From contig NZ_BMPB01000002.1 in NCBI RefSeq assembly GCF_014647375.1, positions 62,001-126,000 on the forward strand: a stretch of DNA of 64,000 nucleotides, read 5' to 3'. Positions 25,263-32,801 of this stretch are shown here, piece after piece. Both the position numbers and the translations under genes were made by a program. The first letter of the stretch is position 1. Each line of letters begins with the position of its first letter. The DNA is from Parabacteroides faecis. Its GTDB lineage: Bacteria > Bacteroidota > Bacteroidia > Bacteroidales > Tannerellaceae. Under the pieces are notes generated by a model that was not told where the DNA came from, did not search any database, and saw only the letters and a program-made list of their open reading frames with translations.

Positions 25263-25270
25263 CAAACTTA
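25263..25270 (-). promoter_or_regulatory. -7 element (TAAGTTTG) for pgk
   Basis: Minus-strand TAnnTTTG match 47 bp upstream of the pgk start, with a TTG about 18 bp further upstream as candidate -33. Confidence 0.6.
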
Positions 25271-25336
25271 CACAAAAATATTTTATTTCAATGTTACATT
25301 TGCAGAATAATTCGGTCTGTTTAGCATACAAATGGC

Positions 25337-25382
25337 TTCTTTGGGGGGTGTCTATATATTTCTTTGGGGGGTGTCTATATAT
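25337..25382. repeat. two perfect head-to-tail 23-bp repeats
   Basis: A unit starting TTCTTTGGGGGGTGTC and ending TATATAT occurs at 25337-25359 and again, identical, at 25360-25382. It lies in the 345-bp gap between pgk and the NEW3 gene. The rest of that gap holds the two genes' promoters and no other structure I can support. Confidence 0.9.
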
Positions 25383-25506
25383 AATGTATAAGGAAAAGTT
25401 CGTTTGTTATCGCATTCATGACAGAGATTTACCGGATAGGAAAGGAAGGTACTTTTATGATAGCTTTTTTTTAATTCTTTTAAAAGTATCTAATACTCTC
25501 AGTATA

Positions 25507-25514
25507 TATATTTG
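25507..25514 (+). promoter_or_regulatory. -7 element (TATATTTG) for the NEW3/ABC operon
   Basis: Exact TAnnTTTG match 47 bp upstream of the ATG at 25562. Confidence 0.55.
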
Positions 25515-25561
25515 CCCCCGGCTAATAAGTAATCATTTTTGTATACTCTATAAAAATCATT

Positions 25562-26716
25562 ATGAAAATGCAAATTAACTGTTTAAACCTATTATTTGTA
25601 CTGTTATTGGGAATAATCCCTTGTAGTAAAGTCCACGCTGGTGATTCTGAAAAGAGCGTGATGTTGTACACTCCCTACACAAAAATAGCGGTTCCGCCGG
25701 GGGAGTCGATCGATTACAATATTGACGTCATTAACAAGAGTGACGAAGTGAAAAACGCGACTATCTCTGTTGAGGGAATGCCTCGGGGATGGAGTTATGA
25801 AGTAAAGTCCGGGGGATATTCGATCAGCCAGCTTTCGGTCCTTCCTGATGAGAAGAAGAATTTTTCCCTGAAAGTGGAAGTGCCGGTGAAAGTGAATAAG
25901 GGAACTTATAATTTTACGGTTTCGGCCGATGGTATGGCTAAGCTTCCGCTTACGATTACCGTTTCCAAGCAGGGAACTTATCAGACTGATTTTACAACAA
26001 CTCAGCCGAATATGGAGGGTAACTCCAAATCTACTTTTACCTTTAACGCAACGATCAAGAACCGTACTGCGGAACAACAGCTTTATGCTCTGACGGCTGA
26101 AGTAGAAAGAGGTTGGAATGTGGTATTCAAACCAAATTATAAGCAGGCGACATCTGCGCAGGTTGAACCGAATGCTACTCAAAATATAACGATCGATATC
26201 AATCCTCCGGCTAATGTTGCTGCCGGTAGCTACAAAATTCCTGTTCATGCTTCTACTGGCTCCACTTCTGCCGATCTGGATCTGGAGGTTGTGATAACGG
26301 GTTCATATGAAATGGAGCTATCCACACCAAGAGGTTTGCTTAGTTCCGATATCACAGCGGGAGAAACAAAAAAGATCGATCTGGTTGTAAAAAATACAGG
26401 TTCGGCAGAGTTGAAGGATGTGCAGCTTTCTGCAAGTAAACCGGTCGACTGGGAGGTGACCTTCGATCCAGCCAAAGTGGTAAAGTTGGGAGCCGGACAG
26501 ACAACCAGTGTGATTGCTACCGTAAAGGCTTCTAAAAAAGCGCTTCCCGGCGATTATGTGACGAAGATGGAGGCCAAAACTCCGGAGGTGAATGCTACAG
26601 CCGATTTCCGTATTTCAGTGAAGACTCCGATGATCTGGGGATGGGTCGGTGTCTTGATTATTGTTTTGGTATTGGGAGGTGTTTATTATCTGTTCCGCAA
26701 ATATGGAAGGAGGTAA
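25562..26716 (+). CDS. NEW3-domain membrane-anchored protein of an ABC-2 exporter
   Basis: 384 residues: signal peptide (LLLGIIPCSKVHAG), three Ig-like NEW3-type repeats (about 30-130, 135-250, 255-360; recurring VPPGESIDYNIDVINKSD, EGNSKSTFTFNATIKNRT and TAGETKKIDLVVKNTGS), then a single C-terminal membrane helix (WGWVGVLIIVLVLGGVYYLF) and a basic cytoplasmic tail. It is therefore periplasmic and inner-membrane anchored. It precedes an ABC ATPase by 3 bp and a permease, an arrangement known for NEW3/ABC-2 systems. It probably contacts the exported substrate or the cell wall; the substrate is unknown. Confidence 0.82.
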   Translation: MKMQINCLNLLFVLLLGIIPCSKVHAGDSEKSVMLYTPYTKIAVPPGESIDYNIDVINKSDEVKNATISVEGMPRGWSYEVKSGGYSISQLSVLPDEKKNFSLKVEVPVKVNKGTYNFTVSADGMAKLPLTITVSKQGTYQTDFTTTQPNMEGNSKSTFTFNATIKNRTAEQQLYALTAEVERGWNVVFKPNYKQATSAQVEPNATQNITIDINPPANVAAGSYKIPVHASTGSTSADLDLEVVITGSYEMELSTPRGLLSSDITAGETKKIDLVVKNTGSAELKDVQLSASKPVDWEVTFDPAKVVKLGAGQTTSVIATVKASKKALPGDYVTKMEAKTPEVNATADFRISVKTPMIWGWVGVLIIVLVLGGVYYLFRKYGRR

Positions 26717-26719
26717 GCC

Positions 26720-27460
26720 ATGTGTCAACCTGTTATTGAACTTACCGGACTGACAAAGAAGTATGGTGATTTTACTGCAGTGAACGATTTGAACCTCCGG
26801 ATAAACAAGAAAGATATATTCGGATTGCTGGGGCCTAACGGGGCAGGGAAGTCGACTACGATCCTGATGATGTTGGGACTAACGGAGCCAACAGCCGGTT
26901 CTGTGAAAGTTTGTGGTATAAACTCTACAACACATCCGATCGATGTGAAACGGATAGTCGGTTACTTACCGGAAGATGTCGGCTTTTACGATGATATGAC
27001 CGGTATTGAAAATCTCGTATATACCGCGCAGTTGAACGGTATCCGGAAGAATGAAGCCAAGGAAAAGGCAGGGCAATTATTGGAAAGGGTAGGGCTTGCC
27101 AATGAAGGAAAGAAGAAGGCCGGTAAATATTCAAGAGGTATGCGTCAGCGCCTAGGCTTGGCAGATGTTCTGATAAAAGAGCCTGAAGTGATTATTCTGG
27201 ATGAACCGACTTCGGGAATTGACCCTTCCGGTGTGCGTGAGTTTATGGATCTGATCCATCAGCTCAGTAGCGAAGAGGGATTGACTGTTTTGTTTTCTTC
27301 CCATCATTTGGACCAGGTGCAGCAGGTTTGTAACCGGGTTGGCTTGTTCTGTAAGGGGAAACTGCTGGCAGATATTGAATTGACCGAACAGCAGAAGAGG
27401 GAGCATGGGCTTGATGATATTTATAATCGTTATTTCGAAGGAGGTAAAGATCATGAATAG
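26720..27460 (+). CDS. ABC transporter ATP-binding subunit (ABC-2 type)
   Basis: 246-residue nucleotide-binding subunit. Walker A is GPNGAGKST (38-46), Q-loop region GYLPEDVGFYDDMTG, signature YSRGMRQRLGLA, Walker B EVIILDEPTSGIDP, and H-switch FSSHHLDQV. A strong ribosome site (GGAGGT) precedes the start. It overlaps the permease gene by 8 bp, so coupled translation is likely. Resembles CcmA/drug- or Cu-processing-type exporters of the ABC-2 class (NosF-like); direction is export. Confidence 0.93.
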   Translation: MCQPVIELTGLTKKYGDFTAVNDLNLRINKKDIFGLLGPNGAGKSTTILMMLGLTEPTAGSVKVCGINSTTHPIDVKRIVGYLPEDVGFYDDMTGIENLVYTAQLNGIRKNEAKEKAGQLLERVGLANEGKKKAGKYSRGMRQRLGLADVLIKEPEVIILDEPTSGIDPSGVREFMDLIHQLSSEEGLTVLFSSHHLDQVQQVCNRVGLFCKGKLLADIELTEQQKREHGLDDIYNRYFEGGKDHE

Positions 27461-28409
27461 AGTGTATCATCCATTTTGGGTTATTGTGAATAAAGAGGTG
27501 TCCGATCATGTAAGGAGCTGGCGGTTCATTATCCTGATCGTCATTATCGCTCTGACTTGTATGGGGTCACTGTATACGGCTTTGACGAATATTGGGGCTT
27601 CCATTAAACCGAATGATCCGGACAATGCGTTCCTTTTCCTGAAACTGTTTACCGTATCGGATGGAACTCTACCTTCTTTTGTCGTGTTTATCAGTTTCCT
27701 GGGACCACTGTTAGGGATTGCTTTGGGATTTGATGCGATAAACTCGGAACAGAACCGGGGTACATTGAGTCGTATCCTGTCTCAACCGATCCATCGGGAT
27801 TTCCTGATCAATGCGAAATTCGTAGGTGCTTTGATCGTGATAGGTATCATGTTGTTTGCCCTCGGATTTCTGGTGATGGGTTTTGGCCTGATTGCGATCG
27901 GGATTCCTCCAACGGCGGAAGAGTTTTTGCGAATGGTGTTCTTTATTATCGTCAGTATCTTCTACGTAGCATTCTGGCTGAATCTGTCGATTTTCTTTTC
28001 CATACAATTTCGTCAAGCTGCGACTTCAGCGCTGGCCTGTGTGGCGATCTGGCTGTTTTTCAGTGTTTTCTATAATATGATCATTAATCTGATCGGGAAA
28101 GCACTTAGTCCTTCAGACTTTGCCAGTGATTATCAGATTGTACATTATCAGCGTTTTATGCTGAATCTGTTACGGTTTGCACCGAGTCAGTTGTTCAATG
28201 AGGCAACGACAACTCTGTTGATGCCTTCAGTCCGTAGCCTGGGACCGTTGACTATGGAGCAGGTACATGGGGCTATTCCTAGTCCGCTGCCGTTAGGGCA
28301 GAGCCTGCTGGTAGTCTGGCCACAGTTGACCGGATTGATTGCTGCGACAGTTATTTGTTTTGCTTTATCATATGTCTCTTTTATGAGACGAGAAGTGCGT
28401 TCCCGATAA
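27453..28409 (+). CDS. ABC-2 type permease
   Basis: 318-residue membrane subunit with six hydrophobic segments and a large first periplasmic loop. The ATG at 27453 is chosen because it has GGAGGT nine bases upstream and gives the usual N-terminus (MNRVYHPFWVIVNKEVSDH) seen in NosY/ABC-2 permeases; an upstream ATG at 27405 lies within the ATPase gene. The motif SEQNRGTLSRILSQPIHRDFLI is typical of the gliding/NosY-like permease family. It closes the three-gene operon, followed by a terminator. Substrate unknown. Confidence 0.9.
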   Translation: MNRVYHPFWVIVNKEVSDHVRSWRFIILIVIIALTCMGSLYTALTNIGASIKPNDPDNAFLFLKLFTVSDGTLPSFVVFISFLGPLLGIALGFDAINSEQNRGTLSRILSQPIHRDFLINAKFVGALIVIGIMLFALGFLVMGFGLIAIGIPPTAEEFLRMVFFIIVSIFYVAFWLNLSIFFSIQFRQAATSALACVAIWLFFSVFYNMIINLIGKALSPSDFASDYQIVHYQRFMLNLLRFAPSQLFNEATTTLLMPSVRSLGPLTMEQVHGAIPSPLPLGQSLLVVWPQLTGLIAATVICFALSYVSFMRREVRSR

Positions 28410-28427
28410 TTTGATAATAAATAGAGA

Positions 28428-28473
28428 AAAGGCTCTTGTCTGTTTTGTATCAGATAGGAGCCTTTCTTTTTTT
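28428..28473. terminator. bidirectional intrinsic terminator
   Basis: AAAGGCTCTTGTCTG and CAGATAGGAGCCTTT form a 15-bp stem with one mispair, followed by a T-rich run. It separates the convergent permease and AlaX-type genes. Confidence 0.85.
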
Positions 28474-28496
28474 ATATCTCAAAACCATATCCTGGT

Positions 28497-28964
28497 TTAC
28501 ACAGCTTCCAGTTTGAAACGCAGACGTAACCGTCCGTCGGTATAATCGTAGTTCAGTAATTTAAACCGTCCGATTTCAGAGGTATTGCTGACATGGGTAC
28601 CGATACAGGCACAAGCATCATAATCGCCTACCCGTACGATGCGCAATGTTTCGCTGGCTTCTTCCGGTAGTTTGCTCAAATCTACAATATCGGCTGCCGC
28701 TTCACGTGGCATAAAGTCAATAGTAACCGGCAGATGTTGTTCGATGACTTCGTTGACACGGCGTTCCACTTCAGCCATTGTTTCTGCAGAGGGAGCTTCC
28801 GATAGAATATAGTCACATTTACTCTTTTTTCTTTCTATATGAGCGTTCTTAGAACGGGGACAACCGAACATCCGGACCATTGTCTGATTAAGAATATGTT
28901 CGGCAGTGTGCATAGGTGGATATTCCTGTTTGTTGTGATCGTTTAATTGGATTTCCTGTTCCAT
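28497..28964 (-). CDS. AlaX-type aminoacyl-tRNA editing protein (tRNA_SAD domain)
   Basis: 155-residue stand-alone second additional domain, related to the editing domain of alanyl- and threonyl-tRNA synthetase; members deacylate mischarged tRNA (for example Ser-tRNA-Ala). The zinc motifs are present: HTAEH (His19, His23) and CACIGTH (Cys120, His124). The N-terminal 18 residues (MEQEIQLNDHNKQEYPPM) are almost repeated at the start of the upstream RhuM-Fic protein. Only 1 bp separates it from that gene's stop, so it is now translated from a shared message. Specificity is not determinable here. Confidence 0.85.
   Translation of the reverse strand: MEQEIQLNDHNKQEYPPMHTAEHILNQTMVRMFGCPRSKNAHIERKKSKCDYILSEAPSAETMAEVERRVNEVIEQHLPVTIDFMPREAAADIVDLSKLPEEASETLRIVRVGDYDACACIGTHVSNTSEIGRFKLLNYDYTDGRLRLRFKLEAV
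28911..28964 (-). repeat. 54-bp direct repeat, copy at the AlaX gene start
   Basis: This segment (first 18 codons of the AlaX-type gene) aligns without gaps to 29974-30027, the first 18 codons of the RhuM-Fic gene, with 47 of 54 bases identical by my count. Confidence 0.88.
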
Positions 28965-28965
28965 A

Positions 28966-30027
28966 TCAATTATTTTGATTTATTAAATTTACTACTACTT
29001 TTACCATAACGTCTTTTTCTTCCGTACGACTTTCTGCAATCATCAAAGTGAGGGCAACTAATGTATTATCAGCAATACGTTTTTCACCATTTGGGTGATA
29101 GAGGATACCGTTGTTTTCCATAAACCAGAGAAATAGCATAGCTGCAATTCGTTTATTCCCATCGCTGAAAGAATGGTTCTTAGTTACCAGGTAGAGTAAC
29201 ATGGCTGCTTTCTCTTCAATACTTGGATATAACTCAATACCATCGAATGTTTGATAAATAGTTGAAACCGAACTTTTGAATGACTGGTCTTTTTCATGTG
29301 CAAAGAGTTCGCTTTCTCCAAATTTACCTTTTAAGCTACGAATAGCTTCCATCGCATTTTCATATGTGGCATGAAATTTATCTCCTTGGGTCGTGTCCTC
29401 GATGAGGAGTTGCTGATAATCATATTTATCTAAAGTGTCAAGGGCATAGACATAATCAGTTACAACAGCCAATAGTCCTTTGGACTGGTCAGATGTTAAC
29501 TGTTCTTGGTTTTTGAGCGTATTACCGAGAATGTGAACCATCTCTTTTAGCTCTTGATAATGTTCTAGTTTTATCTTTTGGTTGATGGCATATCCTTTAA
29601 TAAGATAATCTTTCAATATCTTGTTTGCCCAAATACGAAATTGGGTACCGCGTAGACTTTTTACCCGATATCCTATGGATATGATAACATCAAGGTTATA
29701 ATAAGCCACCTCTCGTGTTTGTGATTTGCCCTTAATCGCACCATGTGAAGTGGTATGTGCAAAATTTGCACATACCACTTCCTGTTTTAGTTCTTTTTCT
29801 TTAAAAATATTTTTGATGTGTTTGCCTATTACTGTTCTTTCTCTTCCAAATAACTCTGCCATTTGGGATTGCGTGAGCCATACGGTATCGCTATTCATCT
29901 TTACCTCTAATGATATTTGGCTATCTTTAGTTGTATAAATGATAATGGAGGAGGCGTCAACACCCTCCATATGCATAGACGGATACTCCTGTTTGTTGTA
30001 TTCGTTTAATTGAATTTCTTGTTCCAT
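28966..30027 (-). CDS. RhuM-type DNA-binding/virulence domain fused to a Fic/Doc domain
   Basis: 353 residues from the ATG at 30027 (a second ATG four codons upstream is less likely because homology to the AlaX start begins at 30027). Residues about 28-150 match the RhuM/virulence family (TVWLTQSQMAELFGRERTVIGKHI, YYNLDVIISIGYRVKSLRGTQFRIWANKILKDY), a helix-turn-helix-like DNA-binding module. Residues about 185-353 are a Fic/Doc fold with the active-site motif HSFSDGNKR (285-293). The NKR ending is Doc-like; Doc phosphorylates EF-Tu, whereas Fic enzymes with GNGR transfer AMP. No inhibitory (S/T)xxxE(G/N) helix or antitoxin partner is obvious. Likely an accessory gene that arrived in front of the editing gene. 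Confidence 0.87.
   Translation of the reverse strand: MEQEIQLNEYNKQEYPSMHMEGVDASSIIIYTTKDSQISLEVKMNSDTVWLTQSQMAELFGRERTVIGKHIKNIFKEKELKQEVVCANFAHTTSHGAIKGKSQTREVAYYNLDVIISIGYRVKSLRGTQFRIWANKILKDYLIKGYAINQKIKLEHYQELKEMVHILGNTLKNQEQLTSDQSKGLLAVVTDYVYALDTLDKYDYQQLLIEDTTQGDKFHATYENAMEAIRSLKGKFGESELFAHEKDQSFKSSVSTIYQTFDGIELYPSIEEKAAMLLYLVTKNHSFSDGNKRIAAMLFLWFMENNGILYHPNGEKRIADNTLVALTLMIAESRTEEKDVMVKVVVNLINQNN
29748..29780. repeat. perfect 16-bp palindrome inside the RhuM-Fic gene
   Basis: AAGTGGTATGTGCAAA (29748-29763), one central base, then its exact reverse complement (29765-29780). It codes for VVCANFAHTT on the minus strand. Confidence 0.9.
29974..30027 (-). repeat. 54-bp direct repeat, copy at the RhuM-Fic gene start
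   Basis: Partner of 28911-28964. Similarity stops abruptly after codon 18 in both genes, marking a recombination boundary. Confidence 0.88.
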
Positions 30028-30058
30028 AGTTATGTTCAATGTTTCCTTTGAGAATTAC

Positions 30059-31135
30059 TTATTCTGCAATCTCTTTTTTCAAAATGCTATATACATTAAT
30101 ATCTGTATATTCTCCGGTTATTAAAAGTTCACCGTCGCGTTCCGTACCTTCTTGTGTGAATCCTAAGCGTTGAGGAATGGCATTGCTGGCTGCGTTGCCT
30201 ACGGCGCATCTTATTTGGATGCGGTTGAAACCTTTCTCAAAGAAAGCCAACAGGCATAAATGATGTACGGCTCGTGTCACAATGCCTTTTCCTCTGTATT
30301 CGGGAAGCAGCCAATAACCTATTTCCGTACGATAATTGGCACGGTCTGAAAAATGGAAACCAATCAATCCACAGATGCTTTTGCCTTTCTCAATGATATA
30401 GACGATATCCCGTTCTTCATACGGGACCTTTAAGGATGATTCCAGGAACGATTGTTCGTCGGCAATACTTTTCAGGCTATCGACAAACGGTAACCAGGTT
30501 CGCAGATCGTCACGATTTTTATCTATTGCGTTATAAATAACTTCGGCATCCTCGTAAATAGCTTCACGGATAGTATAACCCGGAACACCGAAAGACGAGA
30601 CATGAGGATAAATACATTTCTCGAATGCCTTTCTTGTATTGTTACCTCGGTAACAGACTTCTCCCGTATATTCGAACCCTAGCGAATCGATCAGGTGAAG
30701 CATATATTCATTGTCGTAATTGGTGTCGACACGGAAATTATAAATACCTTTCCGACGGCTGACCTTTTCTGCTTCCAGCATGAAGCGTTTGGCTATTCCC
30801 TGACGTTTCATTTCATCGGCAATAGCCAGACGGTGGACGATCATATAAGGAAGTTCATTCGTCCATTTACCATCTATATCTTTATAAACAGGTTCTCCGT
30901 CGAATGAGATGACACCATAGGCAACCACTTTATTCTCTTTACAAAAAACGTAGCCATTACCTGTTTTTATATCTTGATCGATCGTTTCGAGAGCCGGGTA
31001 ATTTTCATCCCATTGGTGGCTGTTAAGTCGGCGCATCTGTTCTTTTGCCTGCCCGATAATGACCCAGATACGCTCGATATCCGTTTCTTCAGCTTTCCGG
31101 AATTGTAAGTCGGAGGTGATATTTCTATTGTCCAT
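30059..31135 (-). CDS. double GNAT acetyltransferase (two different GNAT domains in one chain)
   Basis: 358 residues with two acetyl-CoA-dependent domains. Domain 1 (about 10-172) has the acyl-CoA loop region IVHRLAIADEMKRQGIAKRFMLEAEK and ends at SLGFEYTGEVCYRG. Domain 2 (about 185-355) is RimJ/RimL-like: YTIREAIYEDAEVIYNAI, YRTEIGYWLLPEYRGKGIVTRAV, NAASNAIPQRLGFTQEGTERDGE. Each looks complete, so this is a fusion rather than a degenerate repeat. RimL-type domains acetylate N-termini of ribosomal proteins or small amines; actual substrates are unknown. It precedes RhuM-Fic by 31 bp on the same strand and may drive its transcription. Confidence 0.88.
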   Translation of the reverse strand: MDNRNITSDLQFRKAEETDIERIWVIIGQAKEQMRRLNSHQWDENYPALETIDQDIKTGNGYVFCKENKVVAYGVISFDGEPVYKDIDGKWTNELPYMIVHRLAIADEMKRQGIAKRFMLEAEKVSRRKGIYNFRVDTNYDNEYMLHLIDSLGFEYTGEVCYRGNNTRKAFEKCIYPHVSSFGVPGYTIREAIYEDAEVIYNAIDKNRDDLRTWLPFVDSLKSIADEQSFLESSLKVPYEERDIVYIIEKGKSICGLIGFHFSDRANYRTEIGYWLLPEYRGKGIVTRAVHHLCLLAFFEKGFNRIQIRCAVGNAASNAIPQRLGFTQEGTERDGELLITGEYTDINVYSILKKEIAE

Positions 31136-31161
31136 ATTATATACTTATATTTCAGCAGATG

Positions 31162-31169
31162 CAAATATA
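31162..31169 (-). promoter_or_regulatory. -7 element (TATATTTG) for the GNAT gene
   Basis: Minus-strand TAnnTTTG match 26 bp upstream of 31135. It may also serve RhuM-Fic and the editing gene downstream. Confidence 0.6.
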
Positions 31170-31217
31170 ATGATATATTTCGGGCAATCGGATATTTTAG
31201 AAGAGAAGTAGAAAGCG

Positions 31218-31238
31218 ATCCCGGGCTTGACCCGGGAT
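31218..31238. repeat. GC-rich palindrome ATCCCGGG-CTTGA-CCCGGGAT
   Basis: Perfect 8-bp arms around a CTTGA loop, far more GC-rich than its surroundings. Similar CCCGGG palindromes are scattered between genes in many bacterial genomes. Here it lies next to a terminator hairpin. Confidence 0.8.
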
Positions 31239-31239
31239 G

Positions 31240-31273
31240 AAAAGACTGTGTCAAAAACCACAGTCTTTTGTTT
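31240..31273. terminator. intrinsic terminator between GNAT leader and barrel gene
   Basis: Perfect 11-bp stem AAAAGACTGTG (31240-31250) with 31259-31269 and an 8-nt loop. Follows the stop of the minus-strand barrel gene at 31280. Confidence 0.82.
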
Positions 31274-31279
31274 TCTTAA

Positions 31280-31795
31280 TTAGAATTCGTAGTGGAAACC
31301 GAAACTCAGGTCTTCCGAACTCAAACTGATACCGGAAGTGCTGTTTGCATATTTGTAATCGTCACGATAACCGGCAAATCCGTATTTGGTAACGAATGTC
31401 AGATTTTTGCATATCTCCAGTGCAATACCCGGTTTGATACCGACTTCGAAGCCATTGACATTGTCATAACCTTCTTCTTTATAAGTAGAAATACCAACGC
31501 CACCATCCAGGAATAAACGAACAATACCTTTTTCAAAGAAAGAGAAACGGGCATAGGGAGCAAAACTGAATGCATTTGCTTTTGCTTCATCTTTTTTGAC
31601 ATGAGTATAGCCGATTTCTGCAGCAATAGCCCAATTCTTGTTCAGATTGTAACCGACTTCAGGGGCGATAGTAAAATTGGTGACATCAGTGTTCTTATCG
31701 TGAGTCAGATTGAAAGAACCACCTACATAAACCTGTGCATCAGCACTGATGATTGCCATAAAAGCAACCACCAAAGTAAAAACTAACTTTTTCAT
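31280..31795 (-). CDS. small outer-membrane beta-barrel protein
   Basis: 171 residues from the ATG at 31795, which opens directly onto a signal peptide (FTLVVAFMAIISADAQ); upstream in-frame codons are in the promoter. The mature part alternates strands typical of an eight-stranded barrel (VYVGGSFNLTHDKNTDVTNFTIAPEVGYNLNKNWAIAAEIGYTH) and ends in FGFHYEF with a terminal aromatic. Function unknown; perhaps a general porin-like or adhesion-type OMP. It has a good promoter and a terminator, so it is monocistronic. Confidence 0.83.
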   Translation of the reverse strand: MKKLVFTLVVAFMAIISADAQVYVGGSFNLTHDKNTDVTNFTIAPEVGYNLNKNWAIAAEIGYTHVKKDEAKANAFSFAPYARFSFFEKGIVRLFLDGGVGISTYKEEGYDNVNGFEVGIKPGIALEICKNLTFVTKYGFAGYRDDYKYANSTSGISLSSEDLSFGFHYEF

Positions 31796-31832
31796 CTTTG
31801 CTTGTATTTTAAACTTTAAATGTAAACGGCTG

Positions 31833-31840
31833 CAAAGATA
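31833..31840 (-). promoter_or_regulatory. -7 element (TATCTTTG) for the barrel gene
   Basis: Minus-strand TAnnTTTG match 37 bp upstream of 31795. Confidence 0.6.
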
Positions 31841-31909
31841 TACAAAAATAAACATATGTTGTACGGCATAAATATTTTATTGTTTGTCTTGCTTATTACA
31901 GAATATCCT

Positions 31910-31917
31910 TAACTTTG
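31910..31917 (+). promoter_or_regulatory. -7 element (TAACTTTG) for panB
   Basis: TAnnTTTG match 28 bp upstream of the panB ATG; a TTTG at 31883-31886 lies 23 bp before it, slightly longer than the usual spacing. Confidence 0.6.
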
Positions 31918-31945
31918 TCGCCGTAACAATTAACAAAAAAGCATT

Positions 31946-32773
31946 ATGTCAGTTGCAAAGAGGGATTTAGATGATACAAGAAAGGTGACAACACATCGCC
32001 TGATGGAAATGAAACAACGTGGAGAAAAAATATCCATGTTGACAGCTTACGACTATTCTATGGCTAAACTGATCGATCAGGCAGGTATGGACGTTATCCT
32101 GGTCGGCGATTCTGCATCGAATGTGATGGCCGGAAATGTAACAACGCTTCCTATAACACTGGATCAGATGATTTATCATGGTAAGTCTGTTATGAAAGCC
32201 GTTAATCGTGCATTGGTAGTAGTAGACCTGCCTTTCGGTACCTATCAGGGTAATTCGAAAGAGGCTTTGGCTTCCGCTATCCGTGTCATGAAAGAGACTC
32301 ACGCTGATTGTATTAAATTGGAGGGAGGAAGTGAAATAAGAGAATCCATTGAGCGCATCCTTTGTGCAGGTATACCTATCATGGGACATTTGGGTTTGAC
32401 TCCGCAGTCTATTAATAAATTCGGAACTTACACAGTTCGTGCCCGTGAAGAAGCTGAAGCACAGAAGTTGATTGACGATGCACATCTGTTGGAAGAGATC
32501 GGTTGTTTTGCCATCGTGTTGGAAAAGATTCCGGCAGACCTGGCTGCACGTGTCGCTTCCGAACTGACTATTCCTATTATCGGTATCGGTGCCGGTGGAG
32601 GTGTAGACGGTCAGGTTTTGGTGATGCATGATATGTTGGGCATCAATATGGGATTCTCTCCGCGTTTCCTTCGTAGATACGCCAATATCGGAGAAGAGAT
32701 CACTCGTGCCGTACAAGCTTACATTGAAGATGTAAAGACACAGGATTTCCCGAATGAAAAAGAACAATATTAG
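31946..32773 (+). CDS. panB: 3-methyl-2-oxobutanoate hydroxymethyltransferase
   Basis: First committed step of pantothenate synthesis: methylene-tetrahydrofolate plus 2-oxoisovalerate gives ketopantoate. 275 residues, normal length. Hallmarks: [28 protein letters not shown] (metal-binding Asp), [43 protein letters not shown] and [23 protein letters not shown]. Monocistronic; panC and panD are not nearby. A GC-rich inverted repeat follows the gene. Confidence 0.97.
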   Translation: MSVAKRDLDDTRKVTTHRLMEMKQRGEKISMLTAYDYSMAKLIDQAGMDVILVGDSASNVMAGNVTTLPITLDQMIYHGKSVMKAVNRALVVVDLPFGTYQGNSKEALASAIRVMKETHADCIKLEGGSEIRESIERILCAGIPIMGHLGLTPQSINKFGTYTVRAREEAEAQKLIDDAHLLEEIGCFAIVLEKIPADLAARVASELTIPIIGIGAGGGVDGQVLVMHDMLGINMGFSPRFLRRYANIGEEITRAVQAYIEDVKTQDFPNEKEQY

Positions 32774-32801
32774 AAAATATTGAACCCAAATGACAGGTTT
32801 T

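Noticed and set aside
25291-25578. 95-codon ORF before the NEW3 gene
   Set aside because: It translates the tandem 23-bp repeat and the promoter, and overlaps the real start; no family signal.
28497-30027. Classical toxin-antitoxin pair (Fic plus AlaX as antitoxin)
   Set aside because: The downstream protein has complete tRNA-editing zinc motifs; antitoxin function is unsupported, though kept as a testable idea.
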